Part shown: one piece after another, positions 1 to 11,669 of the stretch
Position numbering within the stretch: position 1 is the first letter of the stretch
How the letters are laid out: each line of letters opens with the position of its first letter
Source of the DNA: Glycine soja
Taxonomy: Eukaryota; Streptophyta; Magnoliopsida; Fabales; Fabaceae
Length of the DNA: 64,000 nucleotides
Assembly: GCF_004193775.1 (NCBI RefSeq)
Contig: NC_041018.1
Coordinates: forward strand, 35,769,966-35,833,965
Reading direction: 5' to 3'
Made by a program: the position numbers and the translations under genes
The notes under the pieces: generated by a model
What the model saw: the letters and a program-made list of their open reading frames with translations, nothing else
Databases searched by the model: none
Told to the model about the DNA's origin: nothing

Positions 1-2703
1 ATTAATATAAAACCCTATACCCCAATGCCACATCCTATCAGAGTGTTGTGTCTCGACGTCCTTCAGATAAGGTTCCTTAAATCTATTCACCTAGTCATCT
101 GCTCCCCTGAACACAAAGTTTAAGATCATCACAGGATCCAAACACAAACAACACACGGGGAGTGAGTTATCACATTCCTAATTAATGGAGAAACAAGACA
201 ACTAGATATACATATCATATAAACTAAATAAAATTTACTTACACGTAATTCACGTAATTCCACCACTTTGTCATTCAAAGTTCACTTTTCATCCATCAAT
301 CACACTTTTCAATCATCAATCACATTACACAAAAATCACATTCTCTGATCAAGACATAATAACACATGAATTTCATAATAAACAATTAGCAAGCGCGTGA
401 GACAGTTATGCTAAGACTCAAGCCAATATGCAATGTGGTACCATGTCAGTGAAAAACCACCCTGGGGCACTTAGGAGTACATAACAAGACACACCACACA
501 ATGGGTTTGTCAGGTCACTCTCACTAAGTAAGGTCATAGGGAGACCAGTCAGGGTCATGATGTTTTGCGAGAATGCTCCAACCATATGGGATCAGCATAG
601 GCTTAAAGGAGCACTCAAACCCGGTGACCCCCAAGGCCTACACTTCGAAGAGTCCGTCAGGGCCTCTCCCTCCTGATTCAGGTCCAACCCCTAAAATCAT
701 TTTAGCACACAGACACTGCTAGTGAATTATACAATACCCACGACCTCACACTCGTGTCTTAAGCACGTACAACATATTGCGCTACAATTTAACACTGGTT
801 CCTAAATAGGAACCTACACTTTCTCTTTAACACTGGTTCCTAAATAGGAAACCTACATTTTCTCTTTAACACTGCACATTTACACTTTTCTCAAGATAAC
901 ACTGGTCGGGTTATTGTACAATTCACAGCTTACAACATAAATAATGTCACATCAAGAGTTAATCACACACTTATTCACAACCAAAAACCATTCAAAATTT
1001 CACATCTCATAATGTCACAATCCACCATCACATGTTTTCACATATCTCACAATTCAACACCTGTTCTACTTTACACTTTTACTCAATCTCAATAACAATA
1101 TTATAATCTCAAGGCAACATATCATTCCACAATTCATCACATATTTCATTTATAAGCACTGCTCATGAATTATACAATACCACGACCTCACACTTATGTT
1201 TCAAACATGTTTAACACAATTGCGCTACAATTTAGCACTGGTTCCTAACTAGGAACCTACACTTTCTCTTTAACACTGTGCATAAACACTGGTTGGGTTA
1301 TTGTATAATTCATAGCTCATGATATAATTAATGTAACATCAAATGTTAACACATCCACTTATTCACAATCGAATATCATGTCCACACTTTAACATCTCAT
1401 AACATCACATCAACCATCTCATAACATTCCCAATGATATTCATAAGGTACAACATACACATGTTCATAAAATTTAACCATAATATTCTCAAACTCCAACA
1501 CTTAATAATTTTTGGAATCATACTATAACACTCTACAATATTATTTACATAAATTATTAATATAAATAACTACCTCTATATATATAAACTAGCATACATC
1601 ATATTAAATCACAAATTTCAAAGTAAGCTTTCAATGCACAAATTCTAAATAATTATATGAACACTTTGGTCAGTTTCAATTATGATATTAAATTTTTAAA
1701 TTATATATAAAAACCTAAACAACAAGAAAAAGAGAAAATACAAAATCAATATCTCTCTCTAAATTTCTCCTTACTTTATTTTATCAATTCATATTAATTA
1801 GAAAAAGTACTCAATTTATAGGGTTCACGCTCAACACAATAACATATCAATTTCACAAAAATTGGTTTGTCAAACATATATAATTCACTGTAATAATTAT
1901 AAGGATAAAATGAAATTGCAAAAACACCCAAAAACTCATTCCAATTGATATCTCTAAGGATCCCTACACATGTTCTCACTAGTTCCCAATTGTGAATAAC
2001 TCATCCCTTACCTCTAAGCGGACTCACGTGTCTTCCGACAACGATAGCGGCATCTATAGCGATTCCCTGAGATTCCTCAAATTTTTCCTCCGACTGCTCC
2101 GATAGAATTCTCGAACGTTAGAGAAATGGAGAAGAGATTGAAGACTCTGCTTGTACTGTCTTCATACGATTCCTTTTTCTCCCACCACAAATATTATCTC
2201 GAAAATCCCAACGGTGAGAGTGTGCGAAATTGAATTTCGAGCAACATATCCAAATTTCATGAAAATCCAACGGTTACAGAAACCGGGATCGTAGTTTTAC
2301 CGAGACAGTTTTGGGTTTCTGTGGGAAAATAAAAAGCTACAATGCGAAGGGTTTTCCTCTAAGCTCAGACATGATTTTACAATTCCCAACCGTGAGAATG
2401 CTATAAATTGGGTTGCAAACGTGGTGCTCAAATTTCACAATGATCCAACGGTTAATGAGTCCGAGATCATCGTTTTTCTGAGACAGGTTTTGTGGGCTGC
2501 GGGAAAAAGAAAGGGTTTTGAGAAGAGAAGGGGAAAAACGAAAATGAGAGGCAGAGGAGGCTGAGGAGTCAGTATGAAAAACCTAGCATGTTGCTATTTA
2601 TAGCTAGGGGCATTTACGACCTATTATTTACTTTATTTATTTATTTTTATTATTTTTACTAAAAAATTCTTAAATTTATTTATGAAAAAAATGGGATGTT
2701 ACA
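1..2703 (-). mobile_element. Partial gypsy solo LTR (long subfamily), cut by window start
   Basis: Reading the minus strand, the LTR starts at 2703 with TGTAACATCCC and runs off the left edge, so its 3' terminus (GTGTCACA in sister copies) is not seen. It is the reverse complement of the LTR at 33877-36786 almost throughout and shares the same adjoining SIRE-like flank. A TATA-like box lies at 2594-2603 (CTATAAATAG on the minus strand). The U3-like part contains the GGTTCCTA/TAGGAACC palindrome three times (about 799-816, 833-852, 1240-1257) because of an internal duplication of roughly 400 bp. The conserved LTR block is at 409-695. No gag or pol follows. A short open frame at 1794-1979 also exists in the sister LTR and is not considered a gene. 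Confidence 0.85.
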
Positions 2704-3044
2704 CTTCTCGTGCCTACATCAAATCCTCAAGCAACCTACTTGAGATTTTCCACTCTCTTTGTAAAAATCCTTTTACAAAGTCTGAACCACACAGGGACAA
2801 CTCTTCCCTTGTGTTCATGATTCCTTACAATTTAAGAGACCCTTGGTCCCTTAATCAATCTCTTCGAATAAGAAGAGGAAGAAGAATAATTCTCTCTTTA
2901 AGAGAAGAATATTACAATTGAAGTTCTTGGATGAACTCTTAATAGATTTGTAAGTGCTTGCACAAGAGTTGTTGAGAGAGCATTTGACATTGAAGTTCTC
3001 TTGGAATATCTTCTCTTGCTTTTTGACAATGTAGGCACGAGAAG
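2704..3044 (-). repeat. Inverted fragment of SIRE-like LTR with foldback junction
   Basis: The segment 2704-3020 is the reverse complement of about 33560-33876, the SIRE-like LTR sequence left of the gypsy LTR in the second locus. It begins with CTTCT at 2704-2708, the complement of the AGAAG target duplication seen there. A 16-bp inverted repeat bounds it (CTTCTCGTGCCTACAT at 2704-2719, ATGTAGGCACGAGAAG at 3029-3044). Immediately after 3044 the SIRE-like LTR continues in the forward direction. The structure therefore records an inversion or foldback rearrangement after the gypsy LTR had inserted. Confidence 0.75.
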
Positions 3045-3260
3045 TGGTCGAACCAATATAAATTGAGTTTGTATTTCTCTTCCCTTATCTCTTTTATTTT
3101 ATTGCAATCAATTTTGTCTTGCATGTTTAAAGAACATTATTAAATTGATTGTTACTTCTTCTTCTGCTTTCGGTGCCTATCACTTGGAAGGAGGGTTAAA
3201 AGTTTGTTTGTGGGAAATTAATTCATCCCTTCTTAAGTTATTGAGGCCGCTGGTCCAACA
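3045..3260 (+). mobile_element. 3' remnant of SIRE-like copia LTR
   Basis: The segment matches 36792-37009, the end of the SIRE-like LTR in the second locus, including the terminal GGTCCAACA. The final CA is followed at 3261-3265 by ACCAT, the same 5-bp target sequence that flanks the complete LTR at 33059-37009. Only the tail is in forward orientation here; the rest is inverted (see 2704-3044) or outside the window. Confidence 0.75.
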
Positions 3261-3552
3261 ACCATAACAAATGTTTTGAAAGATAAAGAATCGAAATAAA
3301 TATTAAAAGTAAAATAAAGAAAAATAATAATTTAATCTTAGATTTATGTACCACACACAATGCCATTGTTTTTTACTATCATTGTTTTGCCATTAGGTAA
3401 TTTTTTTCTATTTAATTATTTTGATAATTAGCTATTTTAGTTAATAAAATGGTCAAAAAGCAAAGATTAAAGAGAGATTAGAGACATTAAAGATTGTGTG
3501 TATTTTTCTAAGAGAAATAACCTAATTATAGATATAAGAGATAATTGAATAG

Positions 3553-3585
<33 letters not shown>

Positions 3586-4490
3586 TATAGTAAAATAAAT
3601 AGAGCTTAATGTGTATATATTGACCGTTTAATATAGTAATAATTTTCTTCTTCTTCTTTTTTTAAACATAACCTATTTGACTCTTGTATCATTTCCTATT
3701 ATATATCAATCTCACTTTTTTGTTTTGGAGATTACAAAATTAATGAGCCTCAAATATAAGATATACCTTTAAATCTCTTGGGTGCCTTTTAAAATTCATT
3801 TAAATATGATGTGGGATCCTCCAAATTTTGTCATTTTTAATAAATTTCAACCAATAACATAGAATGTGATTAAAAGAGTGTGTTAGAAAGTGTGTTGTTA
3901 ACATTTATCTTATTTTTTTAATACTAAATTTAATGTTGAATACTAAAGAAATCAGCAATAGATTTGAGATTTTAAGTCTAGTTGATAATGTTTTAATGAT
4001 TTTGTGTCATCTCTATTGTTTTAATTCAGCCATGCTACATAAGAAAGGTTGGAAGTTTGGAACTAATTAAGGTACTATAGTTTCATAGTTTTCATGTCAG
4101 TGAATTAAATGAAACAAATTGCACACCATAACCAATGTTTTGAAAGATAAAGAATCGAAATAGGTATTAAAAGTAAGATAAAGAAAAATAATAATTTAAT
4201 CTTAGATTTATGTACTGCACACAATGCCATTGTTTTTCCATTAGGTAGTTTTTTTTCCATTTAATTTGTTTGATAATTAGCTATTTTAATTACTAAAATG
4301 GTCAAAAAGCAAAGATTAAAGAGAGATTAGAGACATTAAAGATTGTGTGTTCTAAGAGAAATAACTTAATTATAGATATAAGAGATAATTGAAAAGTGAA
4401 AAATAATAATAATAATAATAATAACAATAATAATAATAAAATATAGTATAATAAATAGAGCTTAATGTGTATATATTGACCGTTTAAAAT
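3261..4490. repeat. Tandemly duplicated host segment with an empty LTR target site
   Basis: The stretch beginning ACCATAACAAATGTTTTG at 3261 recurs at 4125, where it is preceded by sequence that in the second locus lies upstream of the SIRE-like LTR (3636-4124 matches 30045-33058 apart from an LTR there). The unit repeats with a spacing of about 865 bp. The second unit carries a single ACCAT (4125-4129) and no LTR, so it is the unoccupied version of the target. Both units contain an (AAT)n tract (about 3555-3592 and 4402-4438). No coding potential is visible. Confidence 0.7.
3555..3592. repeat. (AAT)n microsatellite
   Basis: About a dozen uninterrupted AAT/ATA units. A paralogous, interrupted tract sits at about 4402-4438 in the second unit of the tandem duplication. 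Confidence 0.9.
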
Positions 4491-6390
4491 AGTTTTCTAC
4501 TATCATTTAATAAAAAATAACTGTCTGAATTACTTTAAGATACTTATTTTAAATGTTCACAAACTTATCACACATAATGTGTTGTGATTGGATGATTGTG
4601 TAAAAAAAATTACATTGTTAGTGTATAACCATTTTTATTAAATAAATATGAACAACAATAAATTGATTATCCATAGTACTTTTGTATTTAATCTTTTTAA
4701 TATTGTGGTGTAAGACATTAACCATGTTGACTCTTTAATTTTCTTAAATGGGTGGCATCAATACAATTGATTTCTTGGGTGTGAGTGGAGTTACAATCCT
4801 TGAAAATTACAAGTCAATTTCAGTAAAAATATTTTTTTTCTCTAACATAAATTTTGTAAGAATTTAGTATTAAATAATATTTGAAGATATAATTAAGCAA
4901 ATGTAAAATTATGAAGACATAAAATATTGTCCATGCTATTTATAGTATATATAGAAAAGTAAAACTAATACATATTTTAAATATTAAAATTAAGTATTCA
5001 ATTGACTTTACTACAAAAATTAATAGATATATTAAATTCTACATATGTATCTGTTTTGGGATGAACTTTCTCGTTTAGGATTAGAACCTACCTACCTAGA
5101 GCATCAAAGCGTGTAATTTGTCTTGCCTCTAGACCAAGCATGAGCTGTTTTAATAAACTAAATGTGATATAACTTAAATGTATCTTATCTCCATGATTCT
5201 CAAATATCATATATAATTAGATCAATCCCCCACATTACCAAAACTAAATATAGATCCGATCATTAAGACATGATAACACATACAATAATATTTGAGTTGG
5301 GTTGATCGGTACCCAATTCACCTAGGTTGTCGTGGGCTTTGGCCGAAAGACCGTAAGCATTCCAATATCCAAAGTAATTTGTTAAAATAATATATATATT
5401 AAATAATAAAATTAATATTTAATACTAAATTAACTTAATGAGATTATGAGTAAACATATTTAATATTTAATACTTAACATTTAATATTAAGTATTAAATG
5501 AGGTTTAATGTTCTCTAGACAAGTTAAATGTTAAATATTAAGTATTAAATATTTTCAATTATAATCTCATTAAACTGACTTTTGTATAAAACTTTAAATA
5601 TTTTATTTTGGAATGAATGAAGTAGTCAATATTTAATATTTAATACAAAATTTAATGAAGTTTATTAAAATCAGGTATTTAATATTTACTACTTAATACT
5701 AAAGTCAATTAAATATTTTATATATTAAAATAATTTTAATACTTAATATATTCAATATTTAATACATAAGATGTAACATTAAATTTATTCAGGTTTATTA
5801 AAACCAATGCATATATTTATTATTTAATTCTAAAATAAATTCAATAGTTAATATATTAAAATAATTTTTAACCAACTTATAATTTATTATAAGTTATTCA
5901 TTGTAAATATTATTTTTATGTTTATCAGCATTTGACCACATTTAATATTTTAGATTTCATTAAAGACTTTATATATGAAAATATTTGTTTTAAATGTCTC
6001 AACCTTGTCCGTCTCTTGAATTTTTTTCTTCCTACACTTTTATGTAAGAAAAAAATATAGTGAATTTTATTACTCTTTTTATCCCAAAATGATTTTAGTT
6101 TTAGCTTTTGAAAAAAATTCCAAAAGAATTGATTTTATCACTTTTAAAGGAGATAGAGAGAGTAAATGTTTTTTTTAACGTTTTCAAGACATTATATTAA
6201 ATGCATTTTATCTTTCTCTCTCTATGATTTTTTTTATTTAATGCTTTTAGAACATTAAATGTATTTTATTTTTAGTTTAACTGTATAAATATTAAAAATA
6301 TTTGTGCAAAAATTTGAAAAAGATATAGGATTACTCAATTATAAATACCTTCTCAGACCTTATGTAGTCAACACTTTGATTTTGATTAGT
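4491..6390. other. AT-rich intergenic DNA with a long imperfect palindrome
   Basis: No open frame or gene homology is recognised. The composition is extremely AT rich, with many variants of TTTAATATTTAATACTTAA. The part 5434-5487 pairs with 5521-5575 as an imperfect inverted repeat around a centre near 5505 (GTTCTCTAGAC); both outer arms carry AATGAGATTAT or its complement. This is compatible with a foldback or MITE-like element, but no target duplication was identified with confidence. Confidence 0.5.
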
Positions 6391-6397
6391 GAAACAT

Positions 6398-6562
6398 ATG
6401 GATAGTGCTCACGTGATAGTGGAAAACAAAGGTAGCGGTACCAACATGTCCTTTAACCTCGGCAAAGATCTCAACTACTTAGTCTTACCATACTCTGATG
6501 AGGAAAATTTGAAGGGAGCCGCAAGCGTGTATGTGACTATCTCTCTCCATAATGCAAACTAA
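6398..6562 (+). CDS. Possible small ORF or exon of unknown function
   Basis: An ATG at 6398 opens a 54-codon frame ending in TAA at 6560-6562. Its composition is much less AT biased than its surroundings (GTGATAGTGG, GGTAGCGGTACC, CTCGGCAAAGATCTC), and the product contains NKGSGTNMSFNLGKDLNYLV, which looks like ordinary globular protein. A GTGTATGTG stretch near 6527 could be a splice donor, so this may be a first exon rather than a full gene. No family is recognised. The following sequence (6660-6860) has short protein-like stretches but no continuous frame. It may be a degraded gene fragment. Confidence 0.25.
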   Translation: MDSAHVIVENKGSGTNMSFNLGKDLNYLVLPYSDEENLKGAASVYVTISLHNAN

Positions 6563-7400
6563 AGCCATGTTGTTATCGTTCAGAATGATTGTTAATTCTT
6601 TTGCCATGTTATTTTTCTTCCAATCTTTCATTATTTACATGTTTGGGTGTGAAAGTAAGTTATACTTTGACTTGAAGCATTTTGATGGCAACTGGGATGA
6701 GGCTGAGATGTGAAAACTATCTTCAAGGTTCACAAAGGAAGAAAACAATAATTACTCTATCAAATTATACTTTGGTACGAGGAAACAAAAATCCTGAGCA
6801 AAAAGGAAGTAACATATGTATCAATTATTGCCATCAAAACATATCATGTTGATGATGATAAGGTATATCTCTTTCTTCCTTCTAGAAAAGACATGCATTA
6901 TTACATGTATAAAGATTATTAAATCTAGCTAGTTTCTATACCGTACAATTATATGCAAAATCTAAAAGAGGTACCGTTTTTGCCTTCTCAACTACTTTGA
7001 ATATTCTCATGTTAGTATTAATATTCTCTCCATGAATCATGTCAACTGCCAACCAAAATACAACCACTATTATGGCTACATTTAAAAACTCATTTTGGCT
7101 ATATTTTAACAATAACTCATATTATGTGATGATTTATTTGTCAAGCTATTATTATTTTCTTAGGTAAAATAGTTGTTAAAAGATCATGTTTTAACATCAT
7201 TGAATCCAAGTCAGTTTTCAAAAAAATCGATGTAAAAAATAAGCAGTGACATTTTTGAAATTAAGTTCAATTTTTGTAAGCCGTTTTTGCAAAAATTGTC
7301 TTTGAAAGAAAGTGTTAAAAGATGATTTTCAAAAATCGTCTTTAAAAGTAAGTTTTCAAGGACGGTGAAAAATTGTCTTTGAAAACCTTTTTCATTTACG
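6563..7400. other. Intergenic DNA with short dispersed repeats
   Basis: No gene is seen. Between about 7200 and 7390 the motif AAA(T/A)NGTCTTTRAAA occurs at least three times (near 7297, 7335 and 7372), next to related reverse-orientation motifs. Such clustered short repeats resemble subterminal repeats of a CACTA-type element, but no CACTA terminus was found nearby. Confidence 0.35.
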
Positions 7401-7711
7401 CTTTCAATTCCCTCAATTTTTGCATGCTCTCCCAATCTCTCTCGCGGCACAGCTCTCTCATCCTTCACACACTCACACCCAATTTCCCATTTCTGAACGC
7501 ATCCACACCCACGCCCGCCACCGCCTCCACCTGCTTCCTCTCCCACTAACAACTCCATTTTCTTTTTCCTTTTGAGATCTCAAAATGTTGAAACCCTAAC
7601 GATATATCAAAGCTTGGGCCACCAATTTCAAACAGGCTGAGGCCGGTGAGGCTATGGCTCAGGCCACTACAATCGAGCCCCGAAGCTTACCCAGCCTTAA
7701 GGAGGTCGTGA
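7400..7711 (+). pseudogene. 5' part of eIF4B-like pseudogene, split by a retrotransposon
   Basis: From about 7605 the sequence reads in frame through WATNFKQAEAGEAMAQ and SLPSLKEVV, up to the CGTGA target site at 7707-7711. The same frame resumes at 20505-20733, after the gypsy element. The PSLKE block followed by a lysine-rich run and TLSEF is typical of the N-terminal region of plant translation initiation factor eIF4B, a cytosolic RNA-binding cofactor of the eIF4F/eIF4A complex. Upstream 7400-7580 is pyrimidine rich and 5'-UTR-like. The expected initiator appears lost: an upstream ATG at 7584 stops after four codons, and there is no in-frame ATG before the conserved part. Assignment to eIF4B is by pattern and moderate; pseudogene status is clear. 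Confidence 0.5.
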
Positions 7712-10138
7712 TGTAACAACCGTAATTGTTAATAAATAAATAATACAGTAATAAGTTAATAAATAAATAAATAAAAATATAATTAGGTCATAAATCTCCA
7801 CTATATAAACCAAATGTTAACCTAGAGCAGCTTTTACAAAACACTTATGTCACTTTTTCTTTTCTGACGCACAAGAACCCTAACAGAGCAACCAGAGGAG
7901 GAGCTCTAGAGAGCACCAGAGACGCCACCATTGCTAACAGAGAACATTTAAGCGACTACCTCGAGGTAAGGGATGAGTTACTCACGCTTGGGAATTAGAA
8001 TGAACATGTGTAGGGATCCCTAGAGGGTCAATTTTTGGGTTATTTTGGTGTGTTTATGAATTTAATTATGTTTTCATGTTTAATCGCGGATTGAGTGTGT
8101 TTGATGAACCAATTGGTGTTCTGTTGCGAGTTTGTTGTAGGATTGATGTGTTCCTGTGCTAGGTGTGTACCTTAGGAATTAGAATTTTTTATAATTAGCA
8201 TAAAAATTGTGTGGTGGTGATTTTGTTTATACCAGATATGTTGGCCTTTCAATCTTGTTCTTTTTATTTTTTTTTTTTATTTTTTTCACACCGCAGTGTA
8301 TATGTGTACATATATATTGATACTGTTTTCTTTTTACAAACTTTATATTTTATTTCACGTGGGTGATTTCTCGTCATGAAATTCATATGTGTAGGGATTG
8401 TTGGATAATTGAATTGGCTAAAATCATTTAAAGAAATTAACTAAAGTTGTATTCACATTGTAATTAGGCATTTTCTTGATGTTGGTAACTTAGTTGAAAT
8501 ATATTTAGAATATAGGTATACATGTTGTTCATAGAAATCAATATGAGTATATATATTTTATTGTTATATATAATTTGTATTTACTTAATGATATATTTGA
8601 TATTATTGTGATTATTTTATATTAATATATATTTAATACTTTTTATATGTTATATATATATAATATGTACATTCACGTTTACGTTAATATATTTTTTTTT
8701 ATATGTTGTTATATATATATTTTGAATATAATATAATTATATATATATTTTATGTGTATTTTATAGTTATTTGTTTATAAGCCTTGAAGTTAAATATTGT
8801 ATGTTATTATTATTATGATACATTGTTATTTAATTGTTGAGTATATTTTGTAATTAGTTAAAGTGTGAAATGTTAAACTTTAGACATGAAATATGGTTGT
8901 GAATGAGTGTGTGATTGATATTTGTAGTGATATTACTTGTCATGTGAGTTATGAGTTATACAGTAACCCGATCAGTGTTTACCTTAAGAGAACTTTTATG
9001 CGCAGTGTTAAAGGAAATTGTAGGATTCCTAGTTAGGATCCTGAAGGGTTAAACTATAGCGCAATTTGTTAAATATGTTTGAAATATAAGAGTGAGGTCG
9101 TGGGTATTATATAACTCATAAATAGTGTCTGCGTGTAAAAAAAAATATTTTAGGGGTTGGACCTGAATCAGGAAGGTGAGGCCCAAATGGATTCTTCGGA
9201 GTCTAGGCCTTGGAGGTAAAGATACTCGGTTTGAGTGCTCCTTTAAGCCCATGTTGATCCCATGTGGTTGGGGCATTCTCGCAAAACAGAGTAACCCTGA
9301 CTGGTCACCTTATGATGTTACTTAGTGTGAGTGACTGAGTATACCCATTGTGTGGTGTGCTTTGTCATGTACTCCTAAGCGCCCAGTGTTGTTTTTCACT
9401 GACATGGTACCACATTGCATATAGGCTTGAGTCTTAGTATAATTGTTGCATAACGCTTGTGTTTGAATTTCATTGAGTTAACAATTGTGGTTAATGTTAT
9501 TTTATGGGGTGTATAAACTTGAATGGGTGTGAATAATGTGTGCGATTTTGTGCAGTAATGTTATTTATGTACATTCAGCTTTAAGTATTATATGTTTCAC
9601 ATGCTCTAATGTTTTATTATATACGAATGTGATAACTCACTCCCGGTGTGTGTTTGTGTTTGGGCTGATTGCCACTTTGTTTCAGGTGAGGCTTCATATG
9701 ATGAGTCATATGCTAGAGATGGAGAGACTTAGTCTATGATAGGGATATGCTCTGATAAGTGTGACATTGGGGCATAGGATTTTACTTTGCATATTATGAT
9801 TTTCACATGTTATGATTTACTGAATGATATAATTACGTTATACTTTTCTACTTTAGTTTCTTTCTATTATTTATTTAGAGTGAACGACCTTGTTTTGAGC
9901 CGAGATAATCTTACCTTTTATTAAAAAAAATAAATTCTATTATGTTTTCACTAAGTGGATGTGAACCTTTATCCTTTTGAATTGATTTAAATTAAATGTG
10001 TTTAAAAAGAAAAAATTATTAATTAATTTTGCATGTTTTTTTCCTTCTTTTATTATTATGTGTTTATAATCTTTTAATTAAATTTTGTATGATTTATTTA
10101 ATTAGTTAGTTATAATTGTAAGGGCAGAGGGTGTCACA
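7712..10138 (+). mobile_element. 5' LTR of the gypsy element
   Basis: It starts TGTAACAACCG and ends GAGGGTGTCACA, giving the TG...CA ends of an LTR, 2427 bp long. A TATA-like box CTATATAAAC is at 7801-7810. Relative to the 3' LTR it contains a stretch near 7851-7880 that the other lacks, and it keeps a mixed AT region (about 8640-8750) where the 3' LTR has a pure (AT)n run. It includes the palindrome AGGATTCCTAGTTAGGATCC near 9022 and the conserved LTR block at 9151-9445. A 67-residue open frame (9536-9739) is shared with the 3' LTR and is not taken as a gene. Confidence 0.95.
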
Positions 10139-10143
10139 TTTAG

Positions 10144-10155
10144 TGGTATCAGCAG
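10144..10155 (+). promoter_or_regulatory. Primer binding site
   Basis: TGGTATCAGCAG lies five bases after the LTR end. It resembles the TGGTATCAGAGC consensus complementary to the 3' end of plant initiator tRNA-Met, differing at the last positions. It would prime minus-strand cDNA synthesis. Confidence 0.85.
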
Positions 10156-10271
10156 GTCGAACCTTTCGGCCATGTGTGTTATGAGCTTTCTGTGTTTCCT
10201 TGTGTACTCTGATGTATTGTATTTGTTTTGTTTGATTAGAGGTGTACTCTATTGTGTTGGTATAGGAAGTA

Positions 10272-11669
10272 ATGGCTGTGAGAAATGAGCGAGAACGACT
10301 TCTTACCAAGGCCTTGAACAACTTGGCGCAAGTTATGGCCAATCAGGGAGGCGGTGGAGGAGCAACTATGTACCATGGGTTAGATCGCTTTCAAAGGAAA
10401 AACCCACCTACTTTTAAAGGGGGTTATGATCCTGAGGGTGCTGAGGCTTGGCTGAGGGAGATTGAGAAGATCTTTCGGGTGATAGAGTGTCAGGACCATC
10501 AGAAGGTGTTGTTTGCTACTCACATGCTAGCAGATGAGGCGGAGTACTGGTGGGAGAACACTCGCCCACGTTTAGAGGGAGCAGGTGGTGTTGTTGTCCA
10601 ATGGGAGACTTTCAGACAAACTTTTCTAGAGAAGTATTTTCCAGAAGATGTGAAGAATAGGAAGGAGATGGAGTTTCTCAAGCTGAAACAGGAAAGTATG
10701 ACGGTGGCAGAGTATGCAGCGAGGTTTGAGAACCTTGTAAGGTATTTTCCTCATTATCAGGGGGAAGCAGGGGAGAGGTCCAAATGCGTGAAATTTGTCA
10801 ATGGCCTTCGACCAGAAGTAAAGATGATGGTAAATTATCACGGTATTCATAACTTTGCACAGTTGACCAATATGTGTAGAATCTTTGATGAAGATCAGCG
10901 GGAGAAGACTGCTTTTTACAGGAATGCCAATGCTAGTCATGGGAAAGAGAAGAAGCCTGTGACTCACAGTCGTGCTAAGCCATATTCTACCCCTCCCGGG
11001 AAATATGGAAACCATTCTGGAGGACAGAGGACTAGTGGAGGACTTCAACCAGTTGGTGGGAGTTCTCAGCCAATTAACAGGGTGTCTTAGTCTGCGGGTA
11101 GAGGTAGTGGTGGTAGTTGTGCTCCTGCTATTGTTACTACACCACTCAGGTGTGGGAAGTGTGGTCGGCTTGGGCATATTGCTCGTGAGTGCACAGATAG
11201 AGAGGTGACTTGCTTTAACTGCCAAGGTAAAGGCCACCTCAGTACCAGTTGCCCATATCCGAGGAGGGAGAAGAGGAGTGGAAGTCTGAATAATCAGAGT
11301 GGACGACCAAGGACCACAGGGAGAGTGTTTGCTCTTAGTGGTGCCGATGTCGCACAGTCTGATGAACTCATCCAAGGTATGTGTTTCATAAGTCAAGTTC
11401 CCTTGGTTGTATTATATGATTCAGGTGCGACCCATTCATTTATTTCTCGTGTCTGTGTTGAAAAACTTGCCTTGCCTGTGTTTTCCTTGAAATTTGACTT
11501 GATTGTGAATACACATACTAGTGGGTATGTTTTAACTTCTAATGTGTGCTTGCAATGTCCTGTCTTAATTTCTGATAGACAGTTTCAAATTGATTTAGTT
11601 GTCTTACCTTTGAGTCAGATTGATGTTATTCTTGGTATGGACTGTTATCTTCCAATCATGTCGTATTAA
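10272..11669 (+). pseudogene. gag and protease of the gypsy element
   Basis: The frame starts at ATG 10272. Residues about 75-170 form the retrotransposon Gag domain (AEYWWENTRP, FLEKYFPEDVKNRKEMEFL, VAEYAARFENLVRYFP), which builds the cytoplasmic virus-like particle. A TAG at 11088-11090 interrupts the frame, which then continues without a shift through two CCHC zinc knuckles (CGKCGRLGHIAREC and CFNCQGKGHLSTSC) that bind the element RNA. The aspartic protease follows, with its DSGATHSF active site near 11420. A frameshift near 11643, consistent with loss of one base inside a TGG codon, ends this frame at 11669, while the homologous protein continues in the next frame. The TAG could come from a CAG codon by C-to-T change. 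Confidence 0.9.

Noticed and set aside
1794..1979. 61-codon frame with a near-identical copy at 34601-34783
   Set aside because: Lies inside paralogous solo LTRs. Sequence identity reflects recent duplication of the LTR, and other LTRs of the family lack the frame.
2682..2921. 79-codon frame, repeated at 33659-33898 on the other strand
   Set aside because: It crosses the border between a gypsy LTR and the SIRE-like LTR flank in both loci. It exists because the two loci are duplicates, not because a protein is conserved.
9536..9739. 67-codon frame present in both LTRs (also 19904-20107)
   Set aside because: Conserved only because the two LTRs are copies from one insertion; no motifs or start context support a gene.
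10626..11396. 256-codon minus-strand frame opposite gag
   Set aside because: The plus strand clearly encodes Gag with zinc knuckles here; the antisense frame has low-complexity Thr/Ser runs and no motifs.
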